Source of the DNA: Deltaproteobacteria bacterium
Lineage (GTDB): Bacteria > Bdellovibrionota_B > Oligoflexia > Oligoflexales > Bog-1112
DNA length: 59,474 nucleotides
Assembly (NCBI GenBank): GCA_016186945.1
Contig: JACPKR010000019.1
Coordinates: 1-59,474, forward strand
Direction of reading: 5' to 3'
The notes beneath the pieces are model-generated. The model did no database searches and was not told where the DNA came from. It saw only the letters and a list, made by a program, of their open reading frames with translations. How positions within the stretch are numbered: position 1 is the first letter of the stretch; each line of letters starts with the position of its first letter. Made by a program: the position numbers and the translations under genes. Below are positions 17,093 to 26,183 of this stretch, in pieces.

Positions 17093-19492
17093 GTGAGGAC
17101 TTATCGTTTCATTTCAATTGCTTGCTTTCTCCTCCTTTTTTCTTGCGCTAAGGAGGAAAAACCCGAAACACGGGGAAAAGTCCATACAACAAGATTAGCC
17201 CCTGACCAGCCTACCCCGACACAAACACCAGAGGATAAGCAGGAAGTAGAAGAGGCAGAAACTGCGCCGCAAGAAGAGGAACCCGAAGAAGCAAAGGCAG
17301 ATCTATGCTCGGATCTTTCAAAGAACAAGCCTGCCGCGAACGGGACTTGGGCGAAAGAAACAGCCAACCCCCAAGAAACAGTTCAAGGCTCCTGCAAAAC
17401 CGACTATGTCGGAGACCTTTCCATAACATGCTCAGAAAAGGGGTGGGGTGAGATAACGGGAGTTTGCGCCTTCAATGGATGCGTCGACTTGAGCACCAGC
17501 AAGCCTCTCACCAACGCAGCCTGGCAAAGTAATCTTGCTGGCATAGACACCTCTGTCAACGCTACATGTAACTCTGGGTATCAGGGAACTCCGTCTGTTC
17601 AATGCAAGGAAGATCGAACTTGGGGCAACATCAGCGGAGGATGTACCCCAGAAGGCGCCTCACAGTGCGTTGACCTTACAAAAACCCGACAAGTTCCCAA
17701 CGGCGCATGGCCGAAAAACATGGAAAGTTCAGATTGGGGCGGCACTATAAACGGAACCTGCAATGAAGGATATAATGGAGATCCTTTTGTCACCTGTATA
17801 GATGGCACATGGTCAGAAATACATGGTACATGCGCACACGATTGCACCGATCTGGCAGCGAAAAAACCTCCTCCTGCACATGGCGTGTGGCTCGATGACT
17901 CGACCAATTCAGGCGCAACCGTTCCAGGACAGTGTCTGACAGAAGAAGGTTACCAGGGTAGTTTTTTCATCTCCTGTGAGGATGGAACTTGGGGAGATTC
18001 CATCGTAGGTGGTTGCACACCCGTCGGACAACAAGCATGTGTGAACCCACCACCCATCACGAATGGTTATTGGGGAAAACAGACAGCCGAATGGGGAGAG
18101 TCCCTACAGGGCCAATGCAACCCAGGTTTCTGGAGGGAGACGAATCCAACTGTGTCCTGTAAAGACGGAGTCTGGGAACCAAGCGAGATTGTGGTGCCAT
18201 GCGTGGCAGGTTGTACGTTTTCATCCCTTCCCGTCAAAGCAGGTCTGACCTGGCCGTCAAGTGACACCGGCACTCCCGCTGTCGAAGCGGGAAGATCCCT
18301 TACAGGTACTTGTGATGCAACTCAAGATTATCAAGGAACCCCCACCGTTAGCTGCCTTTTCAACCAAGGCTGGGGCACAGTCGCCGGAGCCTGTATCCAA
18401 GGGGACAAAAAATGCGACGATCCCCCTGAGTCAGGTATAGCGGGATTTCTTTCGTGGTCCGCTACGCAGGCTGGATGGGGCGAAGAGATCACTGGGAATT
18501 GTATCAACGAGTTCTATAGATGGGAAGGACTGAAAGCAAGTTGTAACTCCAACTTATGGACCATCTCTGGTTCATGTATGCCAAAATACGATCTGGCAGA
18601 GGGCGTTTATACCATCAAGCAATCCAGCACAATGCGAAATCTTCAGGCTTATACAGACGGCGATGCTCTCCATTTTTTCCATGCGTTCACCAGAACGCCT
18701 GTCGATTCGGACAACAGCCAACGCTGGTATTTGAAGTGGGTTCCTAACGAAGAAAACACGTACTATCTCAAACAAGTGTCGACGAACCGATACCTTGACG
18801 CTCACATCAACAGCAGAGACAACCTGGTTGTGACCAGAGATGGGACAACCGTTAATAGGAAATTCAAACTTATTCCCGTTGCTGGAACCAATCCCGCTGC
18901 CTTTGAAATTCAACAGGTGGCGTCAGGTTATTACTTAGATGCTTACGAAAATTACAACCACCTGTGGCAGGTCTATTTAACCACCGACTCATCTGGAAGC
19001 CATGTCGAATGGACCCTACACAATTATAATCAGTTGAATGGCACGTATTCTCTCAAACAAGTAAGTTCTAAAAAGTGGCTTGATGCTTGGACGGATTCCT
19101 CGCATGATTACCGAGCTGTGTTAAGTGGTTCAAGCCAAACTGATGGGACTCAATCGTGGTTCGATTCGACAAGCGGCGGCGGCGGCGACGACGTCCGTAA
19201 GACAATTGCGCAATACGCTGGCAACCTACTCATAGACTTCAATCGCAGGGGGCTCGTCGCGTACCTGTCCGGCTCTATGAAGGTAGTGACAAGGACGTCC
19301 CAGTCGGGTTCTAACGAGAACGGACAGTATTGGCAGACGGAGACAATAGTAGCTTCGCCCTGGAAGGGTAAAATAAAAAACTTAGCCAATAACCGCTACC
19401 TCACCGCTTGGGACACTGACTTCTTCGCGGCCGTCATGCGAAACCGCCAGAGCAATACATCGCAACACTGGATCGTTCAGAAAGTCCCCTAA
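17093..19492 (+). CDS. Large lipoprotein: seven CCP-like Cys modules plus beta-trefoil repeats
   Basis: GTG start behind GAGGGG. The lipoprotein signal ends LLLFSCAKEEK, then an acidic Pro/Glu linker (to about 70). Residues about 72-500 hold seven modules, each with four Cys and the pattern C-x-D-L ... NG-x-W ... G-x-C-x-x-G-Y-x-G ... C-x-x-x-x-W-x-x-x-x-x-x-C. This looks like complement-control (sushi) modules. Residues about 505-799 carry four or five repeats of Y-x-L-K-Q-V-S-x-x-x-Y-L-D-A ... Q-x-W, as in ricin-type or fascin-type beta-trefoils that bind sugars. It is probably a surface adhesin or lectin. The stop overlaps the opposing gene by 4 bp. Confidence 0.8.
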   Translation: MRTYRFISIACFLLLFSCAKEEKPETRGKVHTTRLAPDQPTPTQTPEDKQEVEEAETAPQEEEPEEAKADLCSDLSKNKPAANGTWAKETANPQETVQGSCKTDYVGDLSITCSEKGWGEITGVCAFNGCVDLSTSKPLTNAAWQSNLAGIDTSVNATCNSGYQGTPSVQCKEDRTWGNISGGCTPEGASQCVDLTKTRQVPNGAWPKNMESSDWGGTINGTCNEGYNGDPFVTCIDGTWSEIHGTCAHDCTDLAAKKPPPAHGVWLDDSTNSGATVPGQCLTEEGYQGSFFISCEDGTWGDSIVGGCTPVGQQACVNPPPITNGYWGKQTAEWGESLQGQCNPGFWRETNPTVSCKDGVWEPSEIVVPCVAGCTFSSLPVKAGLTWPSSDTGTPAVEAGRSLTGTCDATQDYQGTPTVSCLFNQGWGTVAGACIQGDKKCDDPPESGIAGFLSWSATQAGWGEEITGNCINEFYRWEGLKASCNSNLWTISGSCMPKYDLAEGVYTIKQSSTMRNLQAYTDGDALHFFHAFTRTPVDSDNSQRWYLKWVPNEENTYYLKQVSTNRYLDAHINSRDNLVVTRDGTTVNRKFKLIPVAGTNPAAFEIQQVASGYYLDAYENYNHLWQVYLTTDSSGSHVEWTLHNYNQLNGTYSLKQVSSKKWLDAWTDSSHDYRAVLSGSSQTDGTQSWFDSTSGGGGDDVRKTIAQYAGNLLIDFNRRGLVAYLSGSMKVVTRTSQSGSNENGQYWQTETIVASPWKGKIKNLANNRYLTAWDTDFFAAVMRNRQSNTSQHWIVQKVP

Positions 19493-21660
19493 TCTCCTTC
19501 CCCCAAAGGTGACGCTAAACTCTGAAGTCGTGTGAGAGCCGGAAGCTTTGCCTCCGCTTCACCGAGATGCCTTACACTCCAAGTCAAGCCTCCCCAGAAT
19601 TGAAAGGAATAGACAAGAACAAGCCCAGCGCCTGCAGCTCCCAAGTCCCCCTCGCGAACAGAACTCAGAAGGTACAGAACACTTGCGACAGAAACAGCAC
19701 CCGACAGCAAAGCTATACGCAGCATAAACCACCGGTTGAGCAGGACCATTCCCCACTGTGCTTTCTGGAAGTTTCGATATGCTGCGTAAAATTCATCGGC
19801 CGCAAGATGCGCGAGGGAGGCAAAGCTTTGAGCCTTATAGGTGAAGTACAAATTTCGATACCTGACCAAAGCCTGACGGTAACGCTTCTGCGCGAAATGG
19901 AAGAAAATGGCAGTAGGGACGATTAAAAAAAGAAGTTGCGGAAAAAAATAAAGTACCACGCAGAACGATAAGCTCACTATGAATGCTGACCGCACGGAAG
20001 CATTGAGCGAGCGAGGAAGAGCGTTCAGTACGATATTGAAGTCCGAGGAAAAACGACTGAGACGCGCACCCATCGGCTCTTTCTCCGTGTCGCTTGTGTT
20101 GACAAGCCCTGAGACCGCTCGGGTAAAAACGTTCTTAGCGACTCGCAACGCCAGATGTCTCCACACCATCTGCTGCCATCCAAAGAAACCTAAGGCAAGC
20201 AATCCCAGCACAAAATAGGAAACTAAGGCGAGTCTGTCGTTCTCCAACTTAATAAAATGTGAGATGACACCATGTTGTCCAATCGGCAGCATACTCGCGC
20301 CTAATGTTACTAGAACGGTGCCCACTCCCAAGAAAAAAGCACCTCTTTTTTTGTGATTTGCCTCCCAAAGCCAATCGAGGATTCGCTGTCGCTCTCTCGG
20401 GGGAGGCGACGCTTCACTCGCTCCCCGAACCCCCCTCTCCCTATTATTAGCGATGGTTCCCTCGCCCCCCCTCTCCCTATTATTAGCGACGGTCCTATTT
20501 ATGGCGGAAAAAAAGGTGTAAAGACGTTGCGCACTGACTTTCGACGCAGTCAGGTTACGGAGTTGCAAACCTAATTTTGTGAAGGGTTGCTCAATCGTGA
20601 CAAATAATGACAAGCAGGTAAAGACAAGCGGGGCGTCGAGTTTTTCATTTGCGAAATAGAGCAAGGCAAATGTTGTAGCCGCCAGACAAAAACTGGTCCC
20701 CATTCCAGCCATATTGGTGAACGCTTCCGCGAGAGCGAGCCGACGTCTTAAGCCTATTTCTTCGTCTAAGACCTGAGCTGCTTTCGTGCTTAGCTGTTCC
20801 CCTTTCAACGTCTGCTTGTCTCCTCCCTTAATTAGGTCTGCTAAAAAAGTGAGACGCTTCTCACTCTTTTGCAGCGTTTCCCGTTCCAGATGTCCCATCC
20901 GTCGGGATAGAAACTGGTAGAGGGGGAAAAGCATCAGCAGAACAAGAAAAGAGCCGACCGTCCACAAACCGATATGTGTCGCCAGGATCAGAAGCGTTCC
21001 CGCAATCAACAGCAAGCCATGCGCCAGTTCCAGGGCCACCCAGAAAGCATCGGCGACATTCTCCACATCTTCCGACGCATGGACTTGGACAGGGCCTGCG
21101 ATGTTTTGCGTTTCTTTCTGCCCCATTGTGTAAAGTTTGTGGAACAAATTGCAGGTGACGAAATGCGACGCCCTCTGTACGCCTCGGAAGGCGAAGACGT
21201 AATATGATTGCATGAGTGCAACTTGCAGGAACTGGAGAGTCACAAGACCCAACGACAGAACTAAGGGGAAGGACGACGCGGGTGTCGGCTCACTAAACTC
21301 GGTGAGCAAACGATGGAGAACCATAGGAGTGAAAAGCTGGCAGGCAAACAACAAAGCCAGCAAAAGCGACATGACCAGCGTTTCATGTTTCGTCTGAAGG
21401 AAAAGAGCTTTCCAAAGTTTACGTGTTGAGGACCAATCTACCCAAACTTCTGTATCTTTTATATAGCCTTTGAGAAAAAGAATTTGTGGAGAGGACCTTT
21501 TTTGAAAAAAAGTTCCCCTCCACGCCTCCCCCCAAAAAACTTTAGATATTGAAGTTTTTAAAAAGGGGCTTGGGGAAATAACTTTTTTCAAAAAGTTTTT
21601 CCCAAAATTGATTATCTTGAATACTATACCAACCTGGGATCGAGGGGGCAGCTCACGCAT
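19489..21660 (-). CDS. ABCC-like exporter with two membrane domains and no ATP-binding domains
   Basis: ATG 21660 overlaps the clpA stop (ATGCGTGA), suggesting coupling to clpS-clpA. The protein has two ABC-type six-helix membrane domains (about residues 95-390 and 450-700). TMD1 shows the order FRGVQRASHFVTCNLFHKL; TMD2 ends GGLTWSVRHLGEAEAKL, the usual lead-in to an NBD in ABCC exporters. No Walker A, signature or Walker B motif occurs: the first NBD site is replaced by a translated C repeat (20393-20495), and the chain stops where the second would begin. A family A repeat (21461-21628) is also translated near the N-terminus. Both insertions keep the frame. It may be a true NBD-less membrane protein or a recent ruin. 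Confidence 0.72.
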   Translation of the reverse strand: MRELPPRSQVGIVFKIINFGKNFLKKVISPSPFLKTSISKVFWGEAWRGTFFQKRSSPQILFLKGYIKDTEVWVDWSSTRKLWKALFLQTKHETLVMSLLLALLFACQLFTPMVLHRLLTEFSEPTPASSFPLVLSLGLVTLQFLQVALMQSYYVFAFRGVQRASHFVTCNLFHKLYTMGQKETQNIAGPVQVHASEDVENVADAFWVALELAHGLLLIAGTLLILATHIGLWTVGSFLVLLMLFPLYQFLSRRMGHLERETLQKSEKRLTFLADLIKGGDKQTLKGEQLSTKAAQVLDEEIGLRRRLALAEAFTNMAGMGTSFCLAATTFALLYFANEKLDAPLVFTCLSLFVTIEQPFTKLGLQLRNLTASKVSAQRLYTFFSAINRTVANNRERGGEGTIANNRERGVRGASEASPPPRERQRILDWLWEANHKKRGAFFLGVGTVLVTLGASMLPIGQHGVISHFIKLENDRLALVSYFVLGLLALGFFGWQQMVWRHLALRVAKNVFTRAVSGLVNTSDTEKEPMGARLSRFSSDFNIVLNALPRSLNASVRSAFIVSLSFCVVLYFFPQLLFLIVPTAIFFHFAQKRYRQALVRYRNLYFTYKAQSFASLAHLAADEFYAAYRNFQKAQWGMVLLNRWFMLRIALLSGAVSVASVLYLLSSVREGDLGAAGAGLVLVYSFQFWGGLTWSVRHLGEAEAKLPALTRLQSLASPLGEGD
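20393..20495 (-). repeat. C repeat, tandem form, inside the ABC-like gene (copy C3)
   Basis: Two direct copies of CCCCTCTCCCTATTATTAGC lie in tandem, preceded by a G-rich stretch with GGGGGAGGCGACGCTTCAC. They are translated without a stop as a linker rich in Asn, Arg, Glu and Gly (VANNRERGGEGT, then IANNRERGVRGAS), at the position where NBD1 of a full ABCC transporter would lie. Confidence 0.8.
21461..21628 (+). repeat. Family A repeat, plain-core form (copy A3)
   Basis: Complete copy: AAAAAGAATTTGTGGAGAGG at the left, core CTCCCCCCAAAAAACTTTAG, right arm GGGGCTTGGGGAAATAAC and GATTATCTTGAATACTATA. Its ends are TATAG and CTATA. Read on the minus strand it codes for about 55 residues without a stop, inserted after codon 10 of the ABC-like gene. 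Confidence 0.85.
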
Positions 21661-23977
21661 CTGCGAGAGCGTGAACTTGGTAGTCGAAGCTAAGCTGGTC
21701 ATTTTTGCAATCGACTTTCACGAAGCCACCTTTCGTCAAGTTTCCGAAGAGTAACTCGTTGACCAGGGGAGTTTTGACTTTCTCCTGTATGATGCGGGCG
21801 AGGGGACGCGCTCCGAAGGCAGGGTCGAACCCTGTTATTGCAAGGTAGCGACGCGCTTCGTCTGTAACTTCCCACTTTACTTTCTTAGATTTGAGTTTTA
21901 TTTCAACTTCCTTTAGGAACTTGTCCACAATTTTTAAGACAATGTCCTCAGGTAGGAAACCGAACGAGAGAACTGCGTCGAGTCGGTTTCGAAATTCAGG
22001 GGAAAATGCTTTCTGTATAGCTATCTTCTCTCCCCCTGCTTTATTCGCATTCCTATCGAAGCCGATCAAAGTCTGGCTCAGTTCCTTGGCTCCAACGTTG
22101 GTCGTCATGATGAGGATGACGTTTCGGAAATTAGCTTCCCGTCCGTTGGCATCTGTCAGCGTCCCGTGGTCCATAATCTGCAAAAGGATGTTATGGACGT
22201 CGGGGTGTGCCTTCTCTATCTCGTCGAGAAGCAGCACCGCGTGGGGGTACTTGTGAACGGCATCGGTCAAGAGTCCTCCTTCATCGTATCCTACATAACC
22301 GGGAGGGGCACCGATTAAGCGAGAAACGGTGTGCCGTTCCATATATTCGCTCATATCGTAGCGCAGAAATTCAATGCCGAGCTGTTGTGCCAGTTGCTTT
22401 GCCAGCTCGGTTTTTCCCACGCCTGTTGGGCCGGAGAAGAGGAAATTGCCGATCGGTTTTTCATCATTCCCCATCCCCGAGCGAGCCATGCGAATTGTAG
22501 AGACAAGGGTTTCAATGGCATGGTCCTGTCCGAAGACGTGGGCTTTCAGCTTCCTGTCGAGGTCTTTCAACGCGCGTTTGTCAGAGGAAGTAACAGATTC
22601 CGCAGGGACTCGGGCAATCTTCGCGACAATCTTCTTGACGTCGATAAGGGAGATGACCCGTTTCGGTGTATCTTTAGAAGCTTTTGCGGAAAAGTGTGCT
22701 CCGACTTCGTCGATCACGTCGATAGCCTTATCAGGGAGCTGTCGGTCCTTTATGTAGCGTGCCGAAAGTTCTACCGCTCCTCGCAGGGCTTCGTTCGTGT
22801 ATGACACATTGTGGAATTTCTCGTAATGCCGTTTTAATCCATGGAGGATTTTGACTGTTTCCTTTTCGGAAGGTTCGTCGATTGTAATTTTCTGAAACCT
22901 TCTATGGAGGGCATGATCCGTTTCGAAGTGCTGACGAAATTCCTTATAAGTTGTAGAACCTATGCAACGGATTTCACCTGACGCGAGGAAAGGCTTGAGG
23001 ATATTCGACGCATCGAGAGTCCCACCACTGACGGCTCCCGCACCTACAATGGTGTGGATTTCGTCAATGAAGAGGATGGCCCTGTCTATTTTCTTAACGG
23101 AACGGATGAGTTTCTTTAATCTTTCTTCAAAATCTCCGCGATATTTCGTCCCTGCCAGTAAGGCTCCCATGTCAAGAGAGAAGACGGAAGCATTTTTCAA
23201 GCTGTCAGGTACCTTATCCTCAGCTATGCGTGAGGCTAAACCTTCTGCAAGAGCGGTCTTACCCACACCTGAATCACCAACATAGAGCGGGTTATTTTTT
23301 CTGCGTCGGCATAGGACCTGGATCGTGCGTTCGATTTCGTTTTCTCGGCCTATGAGGGGATCTATTCTTCCTTCCCTTGCTTTTTCCACTAAGTCTTCTG
23401 CATAAAGAAAGAGGGCATCGTTCTTGTCAATTTTCTTTTTCGTTTTCTCGACGCTTCGTTCTTTAAGTTCCTTGTACGGTGAGTCCTGGGGAGCAATCAG
23501 CGCGTTTTCCGTCAAATTGTCAACGAGAGCTTGATCTACACCCTCCTTGATCACTCCATGAGAAATAAAGTTAACGACGTCGTATTGCGATATATTTTGT
23601 TTTTCCAGGAAATAACTCGCGTAGGTTTCTTTTTCTGCAAAAATGGCGACTAGTACAGAGTCGCCGTAAATTTTTTCCTTTCCGGCCGAGAGAACATGCT
23701 GTGCGGCTCGCCTGATCACTCTCTGGAAGCTCAACGTAGGCTGGGGTGACTCACTGGGGGGTAGGATATCTTTTTCCAAATGGCTGTCGAAGTAATTACG
23801 CAAGTCTTCATAGGTTTGCTTGACAGAACCGCCGCAGGCAAGGATCACTTTCATATAGGCGGCATCTTGCAGAAGAGCGAAGAGAAGGTGCTCGACGGTA
23901 AGGTATTCATGACCGTACTTCTTGGCTTCTTCTATGGCCAAGTTGAGGCTGACTTCCAACTCTGGGCTTATGATCAT
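21653..23977 (-). CDS. clpA: ATP-dependent Clp protease ATP-binding subunit ClpA
   Basis: Unfoldase that feeds ClpP. Clp N-domain (EEAKKYGHEYLTVEHLLFAL at the start), first AAA+ module with GDSGVGKTALAEG and LFIDEIHTIVGAG, second with GPTGVGKTELAKQ and LLLDEIEKAHPD, then the D2 small domain ending near FDPAFGARPLARIIQ. It lacks the long middle domain of ClpB, and clpS sits just upstream, so ClpA is the right subfamily. Length 774 is normal. SD GAAGGGGG precedes the ATG. The stop overlaps the ATG of the next gene. Confidence 0.97.
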   Translation of the reverse strand: MIISPELEVSLNLAIEEAKKYGHEYLTVEHLLFALLQDAAYMKVILACGGSVKQTYEDLRNYFDSHLEKDILPPSESPQPTLSFQRVIRRAAQHVLSAGKEKIYGDSVLVAIFAEKETYASYFLEKQNISQYDVVNFISHGVIKEGVDQALVDNLTENALIAPQDSPYKELKERSVEKTKKKIDKNDALFLYAEDLVEKAREGRIDPLIGRENEIERTIQVLCRRRKNNPLYVGDSGVGKTALAEGLASRIAEDKVPDSLKNASVFSLDMGALLAGTKYRGDFEERLKKLIRSVKKIDRAILFIDEIHTIVGAGAVSGGTLDASNILKPFLASGEIRCIGSTTYKEFRQHFETDHALHRRFQKITIDEPSEKETVKILHGLKRHYEKFHNVSYTNEALRGAVELSARYIKDRQLPDKAIDVIDEVGAHFSAKASKDTPKRVISLIDVKKIVAKIARVPAESVTSSDKRALKDLDRKLKAHVFGQDHAIETLVSTIRMARSGMGNDEKPIGNFLFSGPTGVGKTELAKQLAQQLGIEFLRYDMSEYMERHTVSRLIGAPPGYVGYDEGGLLTDAVHKYPHAVLLLDEIEKAHPDVHNILLQIMDHGTLTDANGREANFRNVILIMTTNVGAKELSQTLIGFDRNANKAGGEKIAIQKAFSPEFRNRLDAVLSFGFLPEDIVLKIVDKFLKEVEIKLKSKKVKWEVTDEARRYLAITGFDPAFGARPLARIIQEKVKTPLVNELLFGNLTKGGFVKVDCKNDQLSFDYQVHALADA

Positions 23978-23990
23978 AAAACCCCCTTCG

Positions 23991-24341
23991 TTACTCTTCT
24001 TCCATACTGCATTTCAGTGGAAATTTCGACCTCAGCGCTTTCTCCGTCACTTGAGCAACCTTTGTTTCCGCTATTTCGGCTGGATAAACCCCGCAAATCC
24101 CTTTTCCTTTTTCATGCACGTCGAGCATGATCTTGGTGGCGACTGTATTATCTTTTTTAAAGACGCTTTCCAAAATTTCGACCACGAACTCCATCGGTGT
24201 GTAGTCATCGTTATGCAGAAGCACTTTGTACAGCCGCGGGCGACGAACTTCCACCTTCGACCGAGGCAAAAGCGCGGTGACGCCTTCTCCTTGTCCTTCA
24301 TCCTTTCTCTTCTGTAATGTTACCTCATGACGTTTTGTCAA
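23991..24341 (-). CDS. clpS: ATP-dependent Clp protease adaptor ClpS
   Basis: N-end-rule adaptor that hands substrates to ClpA. The core shows YKVLLHNDDYTPMEFVVEIL, the ligand pocket signature of ClpS, then IMLDVHEKGKGICGVYPAEI and the final helix. The N-terminal tail of about 35 residues is basic and flexible, as usual. The start is TTG, supported by AAGGAGG seven bases upstream. It lies 13 bp ahead of clpA, clearly one operon. Confidence 0.95.
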   Translation of the reverse strand: MTKRHEVTLQKRKDEGQGEGVTALLPRSKVEVRRPRLYKVLLHNDDYTPMEFVVEILESVFKKDNTVATKIMLDVHEKGKGICGVYPAEIAETKVAQVTEKALRSKFPLKCSMEEE

Positions 24342-24492
24342 GGGGCACCCTCCTTATTTGACTCCTTATAAACGCATTCGTCGGGAATTCAAACTCCACC
24401 CTTATCTATTTTATCTGCCAATTTGGCAAAAATCTTGAACAATTAGACTAAGAAACTGAAACAATTAAGGGTTTTGACCTTGGAACCTTTCG

Positions 24493-25188
24493 TCATTCAA
24501 TCCATATCACAACCCGCCGATTTGCCGCTCTAGCTTTTTGCAGAGCTGCCCCTTTCAAGCCTTTTATATCCACCTTGGGATTCGTATGAGCAAAGGAGGT
24601 GACGGAGACTTTGTCTTGGGGCACACCGAGGGTGTGAAACTGCCGCATGAGAGAAAAGCCCCGAGAGGCACTTAACTCCCAGTTAGAGTCGAAGCGTCCC
24701 CCTGGGCGCAGAGGGACATCGTCGGTGTGACCTTCTATGACCATTCTATATTGAGGACCAATGCCGGCGATGACCGACATGACGTCGACGACCACCTGCT
24801 CGTTTTGCGGGTTGGGGTCAGCAGAGCCTGATTGAAATAGGAGACCGTCCTTGAATTCAATGTGTAAGCCATCCCGATCGAATTTGACATCTGCTGCTTC
24901 TGTCAACGTTTTTTCCTGAATCACCTGTTTGATTTTTTTCGAGAGAACATCGAGCGAATCTTCTTTCCCATGTACACTCTCCTTTCTCATGCCGGACTTC
25001 ACATTGTCGAACTTCTGCTTGTTGGGTTCCATCGTGGTAAGAAGAAGGACGAAAAAGCAAAGGAGCGACAACGACATATCGGAGAAGGAGAATAACCAGA
25101 GAGCCTGATCTTTTTTCACCCTCTTGGGGGGTGTTGGGGATTCGTAGGCCTGGACTGTCTGCTCAGTTTTTTCACCAGGCGCAGCCAT
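24493..25188 (-). CDS. motB: Flagellar motor stator protein MotB
   Basis: Peptidoglycan-anchored half of the ion-driven stator. A single N-terminal membrane helix carries the essential aspartate (LFSFSDMSLSLLCFFVLLL), followed by a plug-like region and a C-terminal OmpA-like domain with MVIEGHTDDVPLRPGGRF and NWELSASRGFSLMRQF, which bind peptidoglycan. The ATG follows the motA stop directly. No other flagellar gene is in the window, so a TolR/ExbD-like use cannot be fully excluded, but the OmpA part argues for MotB. Confidence 0.9.
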   Translation of the reverse strand: MAAPGEKTEQTVQAYESPTPPKRVKKDQALWLFSFSDMSLSLLCFFVLLLTTMEPNKQKFDNVKSGMRKESVHGKEDSLDVLSKKIKQVIQEKTLTEAADVKFDRDGLHIEFKDGLLFQSGSADPNPQNEQVVVDVMSVIAGIGPQYRMVIEGHTDDVPLRPGGRFDSNWELSASRGFSLMRQFHTLGVPQDKVSVTSFAHTNPKVDIKGLKGAALQKARAANRRVVIWIE

Positions 25189-25956
25189 CTAGCGTCTCCG
25201 CTTTTCTTCCTGGGGGGTTTTCATACCGTAAGTTTTCATTATGTGTTTGAAATGCACACTTGATTTTTTACCCTTTAAGGCCATGACACCATCCAAAACA
25301 AGTTGATCCAGCTTGTTGATTTTCTCCGCTTCGATAGCAATCTTTTCGCTGAAAGGTGCGTAAAGGAGAGTCCCCAGCAGGAGGCCGTAGAGTGTTGTGA
25401 TCAAAGCCAGAGCCATTCCGGCTCCAATGGCTGCGGGGTCTGCGATTTGAGCAAGCATGGCAATTAAACCGAGCAAGGTTCCGATCATTCCTACACCGGG
25501 TGATACCTTTGCCATGTTTTCGAAAAGATTGGTGGCTAGGTGCAACTGGGTCTGTCGTGCCGCAATCTTGGCGCGTAGGTTGTGGTTAATCTCCTCGCCC
25601 GTGAAGTTATTGACAATGAGTGTAACGCCATCGACCAGCAAGTCGTAGCCGAGCCTGTTTACGTCCGACACGAGAGAACCCACCCCCTGCGTCCGAACTT
25701 TTGCGGAAAGCACTGTCAGTGCGTTGATGACCCGAGCCTCTTTACGTTTCGTGCGGTTGAAGATCGACTGAAGAAGTACCCTGATCCCCGTGATGAAATC
25801 ACCGAGCGTATGGGACAAAAGCATGATGGAGGGTGGTAAAACTCCTAAGAGCACGAGAGAAGGTACGTCGATATAGCCTGTAAATCCCACCTTGGGATAG
25901 GTAATTACGAAATACAATCCATAGAGAATGCCTGAGATACCGATGAGAGCAGACAT
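25189..25956 (-). CDS. motA: Flagellar motor stator protein MotA
   Basis: Four-helix inner-membrane proton or sodium channel subunit. Two N-terminal helices, a cytoplasmic loop of about 100 residues with charged residues for contact with FliG, then SPGVGMIGTLLGLIAMLAQI and AIGAGMALALITTLYGLLLG, which are typical of PomA/MotA. AGGAAACG precedes the ATG. The gene ends with the codon right before motB starts, so the two are coupled. Length 255 fits the PomA-like group. Confidence 0.93.
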   Translation of the reverse strand: MSALIGISGILYGLYFVITYPKVGFTGYIDVPSLVLLGVLPPSIMLLSHTLGDFITGIRVLLQSIFNRTKRKEARVINALTVLSAKVRTQGVGSLVSDVNRLGYDLLVDGVTLIVNNFTGEEINHNLRAKIAARQTQLHLATNLFENMAKVSPGVGMIGTLLGLIAMLAQIADPAAIGAGMALALITTLYGLLLGTLLYAPFSEKIAIEAEKINKLDQLVLDGVMALKGKKSSVHFKHIMKTYGMKTPQEEKRRR

Positions 25957-26041
25957 CGACGTTTCCTAATGAGTTCCCTACAATTCCATCATACGTTTCT
26001 GTCCGCTTTGCGGTCACCGGGCAACATATGCACGATTTCTT

Positions 26042-26092
26042 GGAGGAACCAGCTGCGCAGTTTCCTCCAAACCACCTCCTTGCTGCCTTGCT
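26042..26092 (-). repeat. Family B repeat, GGAGG subtype (copy B2)
   Basis: Reads GGAGGAACCAGCTGCGCAG then TTTCCTCCAAACCACCTCC, an interrupted palindrome centred on CAGCTGCGCAG. It lies in the divergent region between motA and the HTH gene, upstream of the latter's putative promoter. Confidence 0.8.
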
Positions 26093-26104
26093 GCCAACAC
26101 GCAG

Positions 26105-26133
26105 TTGACGATTACGAAAAAGCTTGTTAAATC
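26105..26133 (+). promoter_or_regulatory. Possible sigma70-type promoter for the HTH/IrrE-like gene
   Basis: TTGACG and TAAATC are separated by 17 bases in an AT-rich stretch about 50 bp ahead of the predicted GTG start. The -35 match is good and the -10 match only fair. Confidence 0.35.
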
Positions 26134-26183
26134 ATATAAGTAAATAATTTTAAATTTTGAAAAATGAAGCCACGGAGGAACGT

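Noticed and set aside
24342-24492. Promoter of clpS with a GCCAATTTGGC palindrome
   Set aside because: A palindrome is visible near 24417-24430 but no -35/-10 pair with normal spacing fits, so I do not call it.
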